In this document: piece by piece, positions 26,618 through 35,747 of the stretch
Layout: the number at the start of each line of letters is the position of its first letter
Numbering within the stretch: the first letter of the stretch is position 1
Source of the DNA: JAWPMT01 sp965267435
GTDB lineage: Bacteria > Bacteroidota > Bacteroidia > Cytophagales > Cyclobacteriaceae
NCBI GenBank assembly: GCA_965267435.1
Contig: OZ253960.1
Span: 1,860,001 to 1,924,000 of the forward strand
DNA: 64,000 nt
Direction: 5' to 3'
Notes under the pieces: generated by a model
What the model was told of the DNA's origin: nothing
The model's database searches: none
What the model saw: the letters and a program-made list of their open reading frames with translations, nothing else
Translations under genes and position numbers: made by a program

Positions 26618-28324
26618 ATGGCTAACTTCAATATCGACGCCAGGCAACAGATGACCTACGATGCCATTGTCATCGGCTCTGGCATCTCCGGCGGCTGGGC
26701 AGCAAAAGAGCTCTGCGAAAAGGGACTCAAGACGCTCGTTCTCGAAAGAGGGCGCCTGGTGGAGCACATCAAGGACTACCCCACCATGAACAAAGATCCT
26801 TGGGACTACGAGACCCGTGGAGCATTGAGTCCGGAGGACCGCAAAAAGTACTACAAGAACCTTCGCACGGGATTCATCGGTCAGGACACCAAGCACTTCT
26901 ACGCCAATGACGAAGAGAATCCCTACACCGAAGTGAAGCCATTCCTGTGGGTTAGAGGTCACCAGACCGGCGGCCGTTCCTTGCTTTGGGGCAAGCAGTG
27001 CTATCGTTGGAGTGATCTGGATTTCGAAGCCAATGCGAAAGACGGCTATGGTGTGGACTGGCCCATCCGCTACAAAGACATTGAACCTTGGTACGAATAC
27101 GTCGAAAAATTCGCAGGGATCAGCGGCGAACCTCTGGGCCTTCCTCAACTGCCTGACAGTGTCTTCCTCCCTCCCATGGAGATGAATTGTGCTGAGAAGC
27201 ATGTCAAGGCCAAAATCGAATCCGAGTTTCCGGGGCGCAACATGATCATTGGTCGCGCTGCTCACCTCACGGAAGCCATCAACGGACGAGGCAAGTGCCA
27301 ATACCGAAACCGATGCAGTCGGGGCTGTCCCTATGGCGCCTATTTCAGCAGCAATGCCGTTACCCTCCCTGCTGCCAGTGCAACAGGCAATCTCACACTG
27401 AGACCCCATTCGATCGTACAGTCGATCATTTATGATGAGGAGTTAGGTAAAGCGAGCGGCGTGCGTATCATTGACGCCGAGACCAGCGAAGTACTGGAGT
27501 TTTACTCGCGAATAGTATTTTGCAACGCCTCCACGTTGAGCACGACACAGATCCTCATGAACTCTGTCTCAGACCGATTCCCCAACGGCCTCGGCAATGA
27601 CAGCGGCGAGCTCGGACACAACCTGATGGACCATACCTATCGCATCGGTGCGACGGGTACTGTCGAGGGCTTTGAGGACCAGTATTACAAAGGACGGAGA
27701 CCCAACGGCATCTACATCCCTCGCTACCGCAACATCAACGAGGAGACGAAATCCGACAAGTTCGTCAGGGGCTTTGGTTATCAGGGTGGCGCTGGCCGCG
27801 CTGGTTGGGGCCGCGGAGCTAGCGAGGAGGCTTTTGGAGGTGATTTCAAAGACCAGATGATGCAACCAGGACCGTGGGAGTTCTTCATCACAGGCTTTGC
27901 CGAGTGCCTGCCGTATCACGAAAACAAAGTCACACTCGACACGGAGAGCCTGGACAAGTGGGGACAGCCCACGTTGGCCATCGACTGTGAATTCAAAGAC
28001 AACGAACTGGCAATCAACAAGCAGATCAAAGAGGACGCGGTAGAGATGCTGGAGACCGCCGGATTGAAGGATGTCATGGGCTTTGACAACGAGCACGAGC
28101 CCGGCTTCGGCATTCACGAAATGGGCACGGCTCGCATGGGCCGGGATCCCAAGACTTCAGTACTCAACGGCACCAATCAAATACATGCTGTGAAGAATGT
28201 ATTCGTCACCGACGGGGCTTGTATGACGTCCTCGTCGTGCGTCAATCCGTCGCTCACTTACATGGCCATTACCGCACGGGCCGCCGACCATGCCGTTTCA
28301 GAACTCAAAAAGAATAATCTCTAA
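26618..28324 (+). CDS. GMC family FAD-dependent oxidoreductase (large catalytic subunit)
   Basis: About 568 residues from the ATG at 26618; an in-frame upstream start would add 27 residues without family support. The FAD-binding motif is 'DAIVIGSGISGGWAAKELCE' near the N-terminus. 'RNRCSRGCPYGAYFSSNAVT' carries cysteines at the place where sugar and polyol dehydrogenases of this group have a Cys pair or Fe-S cluster. The C-terminal block 'IHEMGTARMGRDPKTSVLNG' and 'NPSLTYMAITARAADHAV' hold the catalytic region. The next gene, four bases on, is the small Tat subunit, so the enzyme is probably a periplasmic alcohol/sugar dehydrogenase of the gluconate 2-dehydrogenase type. No cytochrome subunit is adjacent. 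Confidence 0.93.
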   Translation: MANFNIDARQQMTYDAIVIGSGISGGWAAKELCEKGLKTLVLERGRLVEHIKDYPTMNKDPWDYETRGALSPEDRKKYYKNLRTGFIGQDTKHFYANDEENPYTEVKPFLWVRGHQTGGRSLLWGKQCYRWSDLDFEANAKDGYGVDWPIRYKDIEPWYEYVEKFAGISGEPLGLPQLPDSVFLPPMEMNCAEKHVKAKIESEFPGRNMIIGRAAHLTEAINGRGKCQYRNRCSRGCPYGAYFSSNAVTLPAASATGNLTLRPHSIVQSIIYDEELGKASGVRIIDAETSEVLEFYSRIVFCNASTLSTTQILMNSVSDRFPNGLGNDSGELGHNLMDHTYRIGATGTVEGFEDQYYKGRRPNGIYIPRYRNINEETKSDKFVRGFGYQGGAGRAGWGRGASEEAFGGDFKDQMMQPGPWEFFITGFAECLPYHENKVTLDTESLDKWGQPTLAIDCEFKDNELAINKQIKEDAVEMLETAGLKDVMGFDNEHEPGFGIHEMGTARMGRDPKTSVLNGTNQIHAVKNVFVTDGACMTSSSCVNPSLTYMAITARAADHAVSELKKNNL

Positions 28325-28327
28325 ATT

Positions 28328-28927
28328 ATGGACAGAAGATCAGCCATTCGCAAAACCGCCGTGGGAGCCGCAGGAACCGCCCTCACTCCCACTCTTTTGT
28401 CGCTGCTACAGTCTTGTCAAAGTATCGATCGTCCCAATTGGCAGCCGGTGTTTCTCACCGGAGAGCGCGCGAAATTCATGACTGCATTTGTTGACACGCT
28501 CCTGCCAGCCACTGATACGCCAGGTGGTCTCGATGTGAAGGTGGATGTATTCATCGATAGAGTATTTGGTGAAACAATGGATGAATCAGGTCAAAATTCC
28601 GTAAATCAAGAGATTGACAAAATTATTGACCTATGCAAGGAAAAAATGGGAGGTGCCCTCCACGAACTCAATACGTCTGACCGGGTGGCATTCTTCGAAA
28701 TCCTCGAGAAGCAGAATAGAGGCAAGTTTCGACCGTCGGTTTGGGGGACTCCTGTTGGTGAAGAGAAAGAGCCAGTGGGTTTTTACCGATCGCTGAAGTC
28801 GACCATACTTTGGGGCTACTTCACATCAGAGAAGGTGGGAAAAGAAATCCTCAACTACGATCCGATTCCTGGAGTTTATCAGGGATGCATCCCATTGGCA
28901 GATGTCGGCAGTCTCTGGAGTCTGTAA
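28328..28927 (+). CDS. Gluconate 2-dehydrogenase subunit 3 family protein (Tat signal)
   Basis: A 199-residue small subunit. Its twin-arginine signal 'MDRRSAIRKTAVGAAGTALT' probably carries the GMC subunit, which has no signal of its own, across the membrane as a complex. The family motif region is 'KFMTAFVDTLLPATDTPG' (~48-65), and 'GFYRSLKSTILWGYFTSEKVG' with 'YDPIPGVYQGCIPL' at the end fits the family C-terminus. It starts three bases after the GMC stop and is surely co-transcribed with it. It converges on the PAS kinase gene. Confidence 0.92.
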   Translation: MDRRSAIRKTAVGAAGTALTPTLLSLLQSCQSIDRPNWQPVFLTGERAKFMTAFVDTLLPATDTPGGLDVKVDVFIDRVFGETMDESGQNSVNQEIDKIIDLCKEKMGGALHELNTSDRVAFFEILEKQNRGKFRPSVWGTPVGEEKEPVGFYRSLKSTILWGYFTSEKVGKEILNYDPIPGVYQGCIPLADVGSLWSL

Positions 28928-28929
28928 GA

Positions 28930-30780
28930 TCACTTTAAAGGAAAACGAATCACGACCTCCGTGCCCTTCCCTAGTTCAGAATGGAAGGCAATAGTGCCTT
29001 TGTGCTCTTGCACAATCGAGTAGGAAATCGAAAGGCCGAGCCCTGTACCCTGTCCAGGTTCCTTCGTAGTGAAGAACGGATCAGCTACTCTGCCAAGGTG
29101 CTCTTTGGGAATACCCTTGCCACTGTCAAGAATTCGGATGCGGGCGTAGCCATTGTCGACCTCGGTGAGGATCTCGATGCGTCCTTTCCCATCAATAGCC
29201 TGTATGGCATTGGTAAATAGATTGATGAATACCTGATGGATCTTTCCGACATTCCCCGCGACGATGATGGATCTGTCCACGTAGTTTTTTACAATTTCCA
29301 CCCTGTGTCGAAGCTGGCTGTTCAACATCAACAGACAGTTGTCTAAGATTCTGTGGATGTAGCAGTCCTCATCGAAGGTCTCGTTGTTGCGACTAAACTG
29401 GTTCAATCCCGAAACGATCGAAACGGACCGATCAATACCGGTCCGAATATTTTGTAGCAACTCTATAATATCCGGATCTTCTATGCCCTGATCTCTAAAG
29501 TATTTGGTCAGTCCTGAATAGCCACCCTGAATGTAGTTGAGTGGGTTATTGATCTCATGAGCCACTCCCGCGGTAAGGATGCCCAACGAAGCCATTTTTT
29601 CAGATTGGAGTAACTGTGATTGAGTTTCTTTGAGAGAATCCAGTGTGGCCTTCAATTCATCGTTTTGAGCTCGGATGATCTCACCTTTTTCATGAAGTTC
29701 TTTGTTGCTCTTCTGCAGTTCCAAAACCGTGTGATCCAGTTCGTTGGTGCGTTCGCTTACTAGTTGCTCAAGATCATTTCTGTACCTCTCCAATTCGGAT
29801 TCGTTGGCCTTTTTCTCCGAGATATCACGAAGTACTGATTGGACATGCGTGCTGTTGTCTATTTCGATCAAGTTGAGCCCGACTGATACAAAGAACAACT
29901 CTCCATTGGGCCTCACGTGCTGCCAGTCAAATACCTGTGGGCCCTCTTCCATCAGCTTCTTGAAGTAGTACATGACCTTATCCACGGACTTTTGTCCATC
30001 GGGCTGATACTCGGGGCTTAACTGCGGCGCCTCGATGCTTCGCAGGTAGTCATCATCACACTGAAACAACTCCAAAGTCTTTGAATTCCAGTCAAGGAAT
30101 TTCCTCCCTTTTACCAGAATAATGGCGTCATTGGAAGATTCAAAAAGCGCTCGATAGCGGTTCTGGTTCTCAGTAAGCTGCTTGTACTGCCTTTTAATTG
30201 TGTCGTAATAGTCGTCCAAAAACCTCCGGTAGTTGTAGCCCACGTGCAACAGACCCCAGGCAGTTAGCAGTATGATCGCGCCTTCCGCATACCAGGTCGT
30301 GAGTTCATCTACAAAAAGCAAAACATCGACGTCATACGTCAAATAACCCATGGCGTACAGATGACCTGCTCCCAGATACACGAGCAAGTACGCGAACAAC
30401 GCGATCAATGCGTATCGGTAAGAAACGAGAAAAGCAATGTATATCGGAACAAGCGCGATGTAGATCTTAGCGGAAGCGAGAAAGCCGAAGGCACCTAGAG
30501 CAGAGACGACTACAACCAAGACCGTCAATACCAGAAGCACGATCTTGAATGACAAAGAAAACTTCTTTCGGAAAATGGCAATCGCCAAAAAGAACGAAGT
30601 GGCGATGATGATCACATAGGAGTGAACAGTTATTCCGTACGTGAAAGCACGAAATACTGAAACCAGTATACCAACCGCGGCCAAAGCGCTGATAGCGACA
30701 AAGGACTGGTTGATGACTCTATCTCTCAGAGCATATGAGTCGACCTGGCGAGCTACGACGGCATGTTCTCTATTCTCCAT
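28930..30780 (-). CDS. Membrane PAS sensor histidine kinase (orphan)
   Basis: A 616-residue kinase. Six to seven membrane helices lie in residues ~20-185 ('FVAISALAAVGILVSVF', 'IVLLVLTVLVVVVSALGAFG', 'EGAIILLTAWGLLHVGY'), then a PAS domain (~205-325, 'YRALFESSNDAIILVKGRKF'), a coiled coil, a HisKA domain with the H-box 'LGILTAGVAHEINNPLNYIQ', and an HATPase with 'INLFTNAIQAIDGKGRIEI', 'RILDSGKGIPKEHL' and 'GTGLGLSISYSIV'. The 'HEINNPLNYI' form is typical of NtrB-like kinases of this phylum. No response regulator gene is adjacent. Confidence 0.94.
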   Translation of the reverse strand: MENREHAVVARQVDSYALRDRVINQSFVAISALAAVGILVSVFRAFTYGITVHSYVIIIATSFFLAIAIFRKKFSLSFKIVLLVLTVLVVVVSALGAFGFLASAKIYIALVPIYIAFLVSYRYALIALFAYLLVYLGAGHLYAMGYLTYDVDVLLFVDELTTWYAEGAIILLTAWGLLHVGYNYRRFLDDYYDTIKRQYKQLTENQNRYRALFESSNDAIILVKGRKFLDWNSKTLELFQCDDDYLRSIEAPQLSPEYQPDGQKSVDKVMYYFKKLMEEGPQVFDWQHVRPNGELFFVSVGLNLIEIDNSTHVQSVLRDISEKKANESELERYRNDLEQLVSERTNELDHTVLELQKSNKELHEKGEIIRAQNDELKATLDSLKETQSQLLQSEKMASLGILTAGVAHEINNPLNYIQGGYSGLTKYFRDQGIEDPDIIELLQNIRTGIDRSVSIVSGLNQFSRNNETFDEDCYIHRILDNCLLMLNSQLRHRVEIVKNYVDRSIIVAGNVGKIHQVFINLFTNAIQAIDGKGRIEILTEVDNGYARIRILDSGKGIPKEHLGRVADPFFTTKEPGQGTGLGLSISYSIVQEHKGTIAFHSELGKGTEVVIRFPLK

Positions 30781-30868
30781 CCTCGGGCTTGGCCCCCTTG
30801 GGTTATGCGCCTTCCAATAACTGATTTATCTTAAAGGGCTCCAAATATATCTAAATATCAAAGCAGGA

Positions 30869-31413
30869 TCAAGCATTGCATATGCCGTTGGTAAATGCTG
30901 CTTCTACTTCTTCATCGGGTAGGCGCCGCCACTCAAAGTCTGGAAGCAAATGAATAGGTTCCGCTGGCCACCATAAAGGTTTGGTCAGCCCCTATCCGCA
31001 CCAATCCATCGGGCAATTCATCAACCAACCGAGCACATAGCGGTCACCAGCACTCCTGGCGACTGGCCTGTAGCTTGCCACTATAAGTGACACGTATGCT
31101 TTGTTCCCCGATGACCTTTCCCGAATTCCAGAGATCATCCTCACCCAATCCTTCAAGAGAGCTCGCCACGCATATTTGATAAGCTGACTGGGCCAGTCTC
31201 AGAGCATCCGGATCCCCTTCAGTATTGACCATCCTCAGACGTGGCAACACTACGTCCACCACGGCGGGGTGACGAAGCTACTCGCAGCGCAGATCGACGG
31301 GAAGAATGGCCCCATGCGAACGTTCTTGCCCACAAGAGGTGATGATCAATAACACCACCAATAACAAGGACAATACGATTGTATGACTGGAAAAATCGAG
31401 TTTCTTTAGCATG
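30869..31413 (-). pseudogene. Degenerate lipoprotein gene with at least two frameshifts
   Basis: The start at 31413 opens a lipoprotein signal (MLKKLDFSSH... 'LLIITSCGQERS') and runs about 44 codons to a stop. Coding-like sequence then continues in a second frame (ending 31044: 'GEDDLWNSGKVIGEQSIRVT', 'SGKLQASRQEC'), and after that in a third frame to a stop at 30869 ('PLWWPAEPIHLLPDFEWRRL', 'DEEVEAAFTNGICNA'). Each frame reads as protein only in its own segment, which is the pattern of an inactivated gene. The ancestral product would be a secreted lipoprotein of about 180 residues. I do not recognise the family. Confidence 0.65.
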
Positions 31414-31668
31414 ATTGGTCACGGGTTGCGATGGAGGAAACAATCCATTCACTTCAGAATTTAAAGAAGTGGCCCTTCCAAAACCATCCAGTACCAGCCG
31501 GTTCTCTACCCAGGCAAGTGGTAACGTTATATGGGAAATATACACGATTAAACTGGATAAAGTCAGAGTTGTTGCTATCTTGGAGTCCTATAAGCAAAAG
31601 ACCGGGATCTGGTTTTAGCTGAAAAGCTCCGATGAGATTCCACCGTCTGGCCTTATTGACACCGCCTC

Positions 31669-32343
31669 ATGAAGAAATTAGCCTTAGTACATACCATCAA
31701 CTGGTACGATCGGGTCATTATTGAGCCTTTCGTAAAGCCGTGGCTGCAGCAACATCCAGATGCTGAGGTGATCAACATCATGGATGATTCCCTCCTCCCG
31801 GAAGCCCAAGCAAGCGACGGTCCGACGAAAGAGGTGATCAAGAGGCTGATATTCTATTTTCAAGCGGCCGAAGCCACTGGTGCCGATGCCATCATGACCA
31901 CTTGCTCCACAATGGGCGTGGGTACGCGAATCGGACGTGAATTTGTGAACATTCCTCTTTTCAATATTGACGAACCAATGGCCAGAGAAGCACTGAAGAT
32001 TGGAAAGGTCTTTGGCATTGTTGGGACTTTCGCCGCCGGCCTGTCGTCCACAGTATCACTGATCAAGCACGAGGCCATAGAAGCGGAGAAGTCCATTGAG
32101 ATACATGAGGCACTGAATACCGAAGCCTATGAAGCACTCATGCAGGGCAACGTGGCCCGGCACGACGAACTAGTGCGCGAAGAACTTGGTAAGTTGGAAA
32201 AAGAAGTCGATGTACTCATCCTGGGGCAATCCAGCCTCGCTCAGGTGGCATTTGAATCAAGCGTTCCGTTACTGCAAGTGGGTCGGAGCGGCCTGGATCA
32301 CGCCGCAAAGCTGCTGAACCTGCGGACCGTACCTCACAACTAA
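31669..32343 (+). CDS. Asp/Glu/hydantoin racemase-fold protein lacking the second catalytic Cys
   Basis: A 224-residue protein with the two-domain racemase fold. The first catalytic Cys is Cys79 in 'DAIMTTCSTMGVG', but the second, normally in a 'LGCT' loop, is replaced by 'LILGQSSLAQ'. This suggests a decarboxylase-, isomerase- or binding-type relative rather than a true two-base racemase. The 'EPMAREALKIGKVFGIVGTF' stretch is conserved in the family. It ends three bases into the convergent sulfatase gene. The substrate is unknown. Confidence 0.85.
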   Translation: MKKLALVHTINWYDRVIIEPFVKPWLQQHPDAEVINIMDDSLLPEAQASDGPTKEVIKRLIFYFQAAEATGADAIMTTCSTMGVGTRIGREFVNIPLFNIDEPMAREALKIGKVFGIVGTFAAGLSSTVSLIKHEAIEAEKSIEIHEALNTEAYEALMQGNVARHDELVREELGKLEKEVDVLILGQSSLAQVAFESSVPLLQVGRSGLDHAAKLLNLRTVPHN

Positions 32344-33809
32344 TACTCGAAATCAGGGTGCCTTGCGAGTTCACCCTTTAGCAAACGATACTCCCTGACG
32401 GCCTCCTCTCCCAGCTTTGTTGTATCAAGCGGAGATTGCTCCTGCGGGTCGCTCTCCAAATCATACAATAGCCCATTGTCATAGAGTTTGTGACGGACGG
32501 TTCTCGCAAACTGATTACGGTACTGGTTGACCCTCGTGCCCCACTTGGGATCGTAGTGCACAAAGGCCGTTTGCCGTGCCTCGTAATCGCCCCCAGTCAA
32601 TATCGGTAAGAAGCTCAACCCATCTGACGGAGTAGCCCGTCCGGCGATGTCAGCCAACGTCGGAAAAAAGTCACTGAATTCTATGAGCGAAGGATGCACC
32701 ACCCCTGACTGTCCTCCCGCTGGCCAATGGGCGATCAAAGGGACCCTGGTACCAGCGTCGGTAGTGTTGCCCTTACCTCCTTGGACCCACCCGTCGACGG
32801 TCGCAGAATGGATCGTAAAGTGCGTGCCATTGTCACCGGTGAAGATCAGTAGCGTGTTGTCCAGCAACCCCCAACTGGCAAGCGAATCGGCAATGCGGCC
32901 AACCAGCTTGTCCGTGTAGGCCACCATGTCCTTGAAATAGGCCGTATCCTTTTCATACCTCCTATTGGGATCTTCCCAGGCCTCCACATCGGGCGTTGGG
33001 ACGAAAGGCTCGTGTACCAATACCATGGGATAGTAGACAAAGAAGGGCTGCTGTTTATTGCGACCGACAAAATCGATCAGGTAATCTGTAAAAACATCAG
33101 GACCATACATGGAGGAGTCCCTTGGAAGGGCCTCACCATTCACTTCAATCAGTGCGTTTGCAAATCGCTCTCCTTCGCGGCGGGCCCTCGTCAGTTGCCA
33201 CAGACAGTGCTCGTCGAATCCCATACGTTGGGGCCTGCTGGCATCCTGCCAATCGCCAAGCTCGTCTTTGTAAGCAAGTCCGTTGAGCTGCCACTTACCC
33301 ACAATGCAGGTGGCGTAGCCTCCCTCCTTCATCACATTGCCAAAGGTCTGATAAGCAGTGTCGAGGTAGCCGAAATACTCGTAGTTCCGGTAGTTGAATT
33401 GACCGGTCATGATCTTTACCCGCGAGGGCGTACAAAGCGGTTGTGAGATGCATTGGTCAAAGAGGACCCCGTCTTGCGCGAGCTGATCGAGTCGCGGCGT
33501 GGAATAGGATGTGCTACCATAGACACCCAGACACTCATAGCCCATATCGTCTGCCATGATGAGGATCACATTGGGCCGATCTGACTCCTCTTCCTGCTGG
33601 CAGCTAAAGCAACCGAGGGCCAAAACGCACACTAGATTTACAAGTCGAGGGATAATGGAGACATAATCAGGCCCTATGTTGTGACTTGTTCTTGAGGACC
33701 GGCCTGGCGGGAATCCGAGTATTCGATTGATTTGGTAATTCACATTGGTATTATTGGCTTCCAAGCTAATATGTGAATAAAAGACCGAAATTAGACAGCC
33801 ATTGCACAA
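32340..33809 (-). CDS. Sulfatase (formylglycine-dependent, lipoprotein-like)
   Basis: A sulfatase of the arylsulfatase superfamily. The formylglycine signature C-T-P-S-R has its Cys at about residue 126 of the longest frame. The metal-binding 'NVILIMADDMGYECLG' comes first and 'LLIFTGDNGTHFTIHS' later. The start is uncertain. The longest frame begins at a TTG, but a lipoprotein-like signal ('RLVNLVCVLALGCFSC') sits about 55 residues in, with no ATG in frame before it; GTG at 33632 or an ATT/ATC near 33656 are candidates. It would hydrolyse sulfate esters, perhaps of algal polysaccharides, in the periplasm. No sulfatase-maturing enzyme is nearby. Confidence 0.9.
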   Translation of the reverse strand: MCNGCLISVFYSHISLEANNTNVNYQINRILGFPPGRSSRTSHNIGPDYVSIIPRLVNLVCVLALGCFSCQQEEESDRPNVILIMADDMGYECLGVYGSTSYSTPRLDQLAQDGVLFDQCISQPLCTPSRVKIMTGQFNYRNYEYFGYLDTAYQTFGNVMKEGGYATCIVGKWQLNGLAYKDELGDWQDASRPQRMGFDEHCLWQLTRARREGERFANALIEVNGEALPRDSSMYGPDVFTDYLIDFVGRNKQQPFFVYYPMVLVHEPFVPTPDVEAWEDPNRRYEKDTAYFKDMVAYTDKLVGRIADSLASWGLLDNTLLIFTGDNGTHFTIHSATVDGWVQGGKGNTTDAGTRVPLIAHWPAGGQSGVVHPSLIEFSDFFPTLADIAGRATPSDGLSFLPILTGGDYEARQTAFVHYDPKWGTRVNQYRNQFARTVRHKLYDNGLLYDLESDPQEQSPLDTTKLGEEAVREYRLLKGELARHPDFEY

Positions 33810-34058
33810 GGATTTAAACCAGACGCCATCCGCCTTTTTCCCGGGTTTACCTGCCGATGCCTGCCTGCTGCGTTAGTTAAGGTTCACTATCCGTATATGA
33901 ATTTTTCAAGAATATGTTGTTATTTGCCCATGAAGGGAAGGAATTCTTGCATTATAACGGTAATAACTAGGCAATAAGCGCCACCGTTGTTTATATTAGC
34001 AGTTGATACAACCTGGCCTTCGCTGAATCATACAACCAATTGACTACTTTTTTCGGCC

Positions 34059-35747
34059 ATGAATTTGACTACCTATCCCGAGGTGGACCTACTGGAAAAG
34101 GTGCCGCCCGCGGGCGCTCAACGCGAGATCCGGACTCCGTCCAGGGTCATCCAGCGTCCATCCAATCACAACTTACCTTTTTGGTCACAAGTAATGACCC
34201 GACGTCAACGACGGGGTTACGATGCTCTCATAGGGCTTTGGCTTGTGACCGTCGCGATCTTTTGGGTTTGGTGGTTTGACGCAGACCACGTTGCCACGTA
34301 CAGCGGATATATCACCACGACTATATTGCTCGCGTGGACCACGCTTCTTCCTATCTACTTCCTTTTCTTCACACGTCGCATGAAGCAGGTGAATGCCCGC
34401 ATACCTATTCCTGAAGATTGGCGTGTGGCCATGGTGGTAACTCGAGCTCCCTCCGAACCTTTTGAAGTGGTAAAGAAAACACTTGAAGGAATGCTACGGC
34501 AGGGATATATGCATGACACCTGGCTGGCCGACGAAGACCCAACGGAAGAGATCAAATACTGGTGCAGCAAGCACGGTGTGAAAGTGAGTTGCAGGAAGGG
34601 CATTGATGCTTACCATCGTGCTGAATGGCCTCGGAGGACCAAATGCAAAGAAGGTAACCTCGCTTACTTCTACGACACTTTTGGCTATCAATTGTATGAC
34701 TTCGTGGTACAGCTCGATGCGGATCATATCCCGCAAAAAGGCTACCTGGAAGCCATGCTGCGTCCTTTTGTTAGTAATGAAATAGGGTACGTTTCCGCAC
34801 CCAGCATTTGCAACCTCAATGAGGGAAGTTCCTGGTCATCCCGGGGGCGATTGTATGCCGAGGCTTTCATGCACGGCCCCCTGCAGGCCGGATACAATGA
34901 CGGCTATGCACCTCTATGTATTGGCTCTCATTATGCTGTACGCACGAAGGCGCTGAAAGAGATCGGTGGATTGGGACCTGAACTAGCCGAAGACCACTCG
35001 ACGACCCTACTAATGAATGGCCATGGCTGGAAAGGCGCTCACGCCTTCGATGCTATTGCTTACGGGGACGGCCCGCAAACCTTTGCTGATTGTGTAACAC
35101 AGGAGTTCCAATGGTCTCGGAGCCTCGTAGTCCTGTTATTCACCTTGCTACCTAAGTATTGGAAGAAACTATCATGGCAGAACAGGATCCTGTTCCTGTT
35201 CTCCGAATTGTGGTACCCGCTCTTTGCAATAATGATGCTCATAGGGACATTGCTGCCTGTCATTGCGTTGGCAACAGACACACCACTCGTACAAGTAAGC
35301 TACTTTGACTTTTTGGGGCATATGCTACCCGTGACAATTGCCACGATGTGCTTGACCTGGTATTTGAAAATTCACGGGTGGCTCCGCCCCACCAACAGCC
35401 CCATTTTTTCCTGGGAAGTAGCGCTTTTCCAAATCGTCCGCTGGCCATGGGTACTCTATGGCACAGCCATGGGTATAACGGCGGCCATTCGTAAGAAGCA
35501 ATTGCCCTTCCGAGTGACTCCTAAAGGAAAGGTGCCCGAACCAGGACTGGCTCCCAAGTTGTTCGTCCCCTATGTTTTGATACTGGCGATCACTTTGGTG
35601 TTTGGGTTTGCCTATTCTGAGGCCATAGACGCCCGCGGCTATCACTACTTCATCCTACTCAATGCGACGATTTACACCTCCGCCTGTTTCAGTATCCTCT
35701 ACCGCCAGGACAAAGAAAGGAAACAGCTAATTCGAAGCGAGCTATGA
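34059..35747 (+). CDS. Membrane-bound family 2 glycosyltransferase (polysaccharide synthase, cellulose-synthase-like)
   Basis: A 562-residue processive GT2. Two N-terminal membrane helices (~55-105) are followed by the cytoplasmic catalytic domain: D158-E-D160 in 'WLADEDPTEE', D220-A-D222 in 'VVQLDADHIP', the acceptor-site 'LAEDHS' (E311-D312), and 'TQEFQWSRS' where synthases have Q-x-x-R-W; here Arg is replaced by Gln. Four or more C-terminal helices would form the translocation channel. The start codon is an ATG with a preceding AT-rich leader. It is coupled by ATGA to a GH26-like gene, so the pair probably makes and trims an extracellular beta-glycan. Sugar identity is unknown. Confidence 0.88.
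   Translation: MNLTTYPEVDLLEKVPPAGAQREIRTPSRVIQRPSNHNLPFWSQVMTRRQRRGYDALIGLWLVTVAIFWVWWFDADHVATYSGYITTTILLAWTTLLPIYFLFFTRRMKQVNARIPIPEDWRVAMVVTRAPSEPFEVVKKTLEGMLRQGYMHDTWLADEDPTEEIKYWCSKHGVKVSCRKGIDAYHRAEWPRRTKCKEGNLAYFYDTFGYQLYDFVVQLDADHIPQKGYLEAMLRPFVSNEIGYVSAPSICNLNEGSSWSSRGRLYAEAFMHGPLQAGYNDGYAPLCIGSHYAVRTKALKEIGGLGPELAEDHSTTLLMNGHGWKGAHAFDAIAYGDGPQTFADCVTQEFQWSRSLVVLLFTLLPKYWKKLSWQNRILFLFSELWYPLFAIMMLIGTLLPVIALATDTPLVQVSYFDFLGHMLPVTIATMCLTWYLKIHGWLRPTNSPIFSWEVALFQIVRWPWVLYGTAMGITAAIRKKQLPFRVTPKGKVPEPGLAPKLFVPYVLILAITLVFGFAYSEAIDARGYHYFILLNATIYTSACFSILYRQDKERKQLIRSEL

Noticed and set aside
26609..27409. 266-codon minus-strand frame inside the GMC gene
   Set aside because: It is antisense to a conserved FAD enzyme and resembles no protein family.
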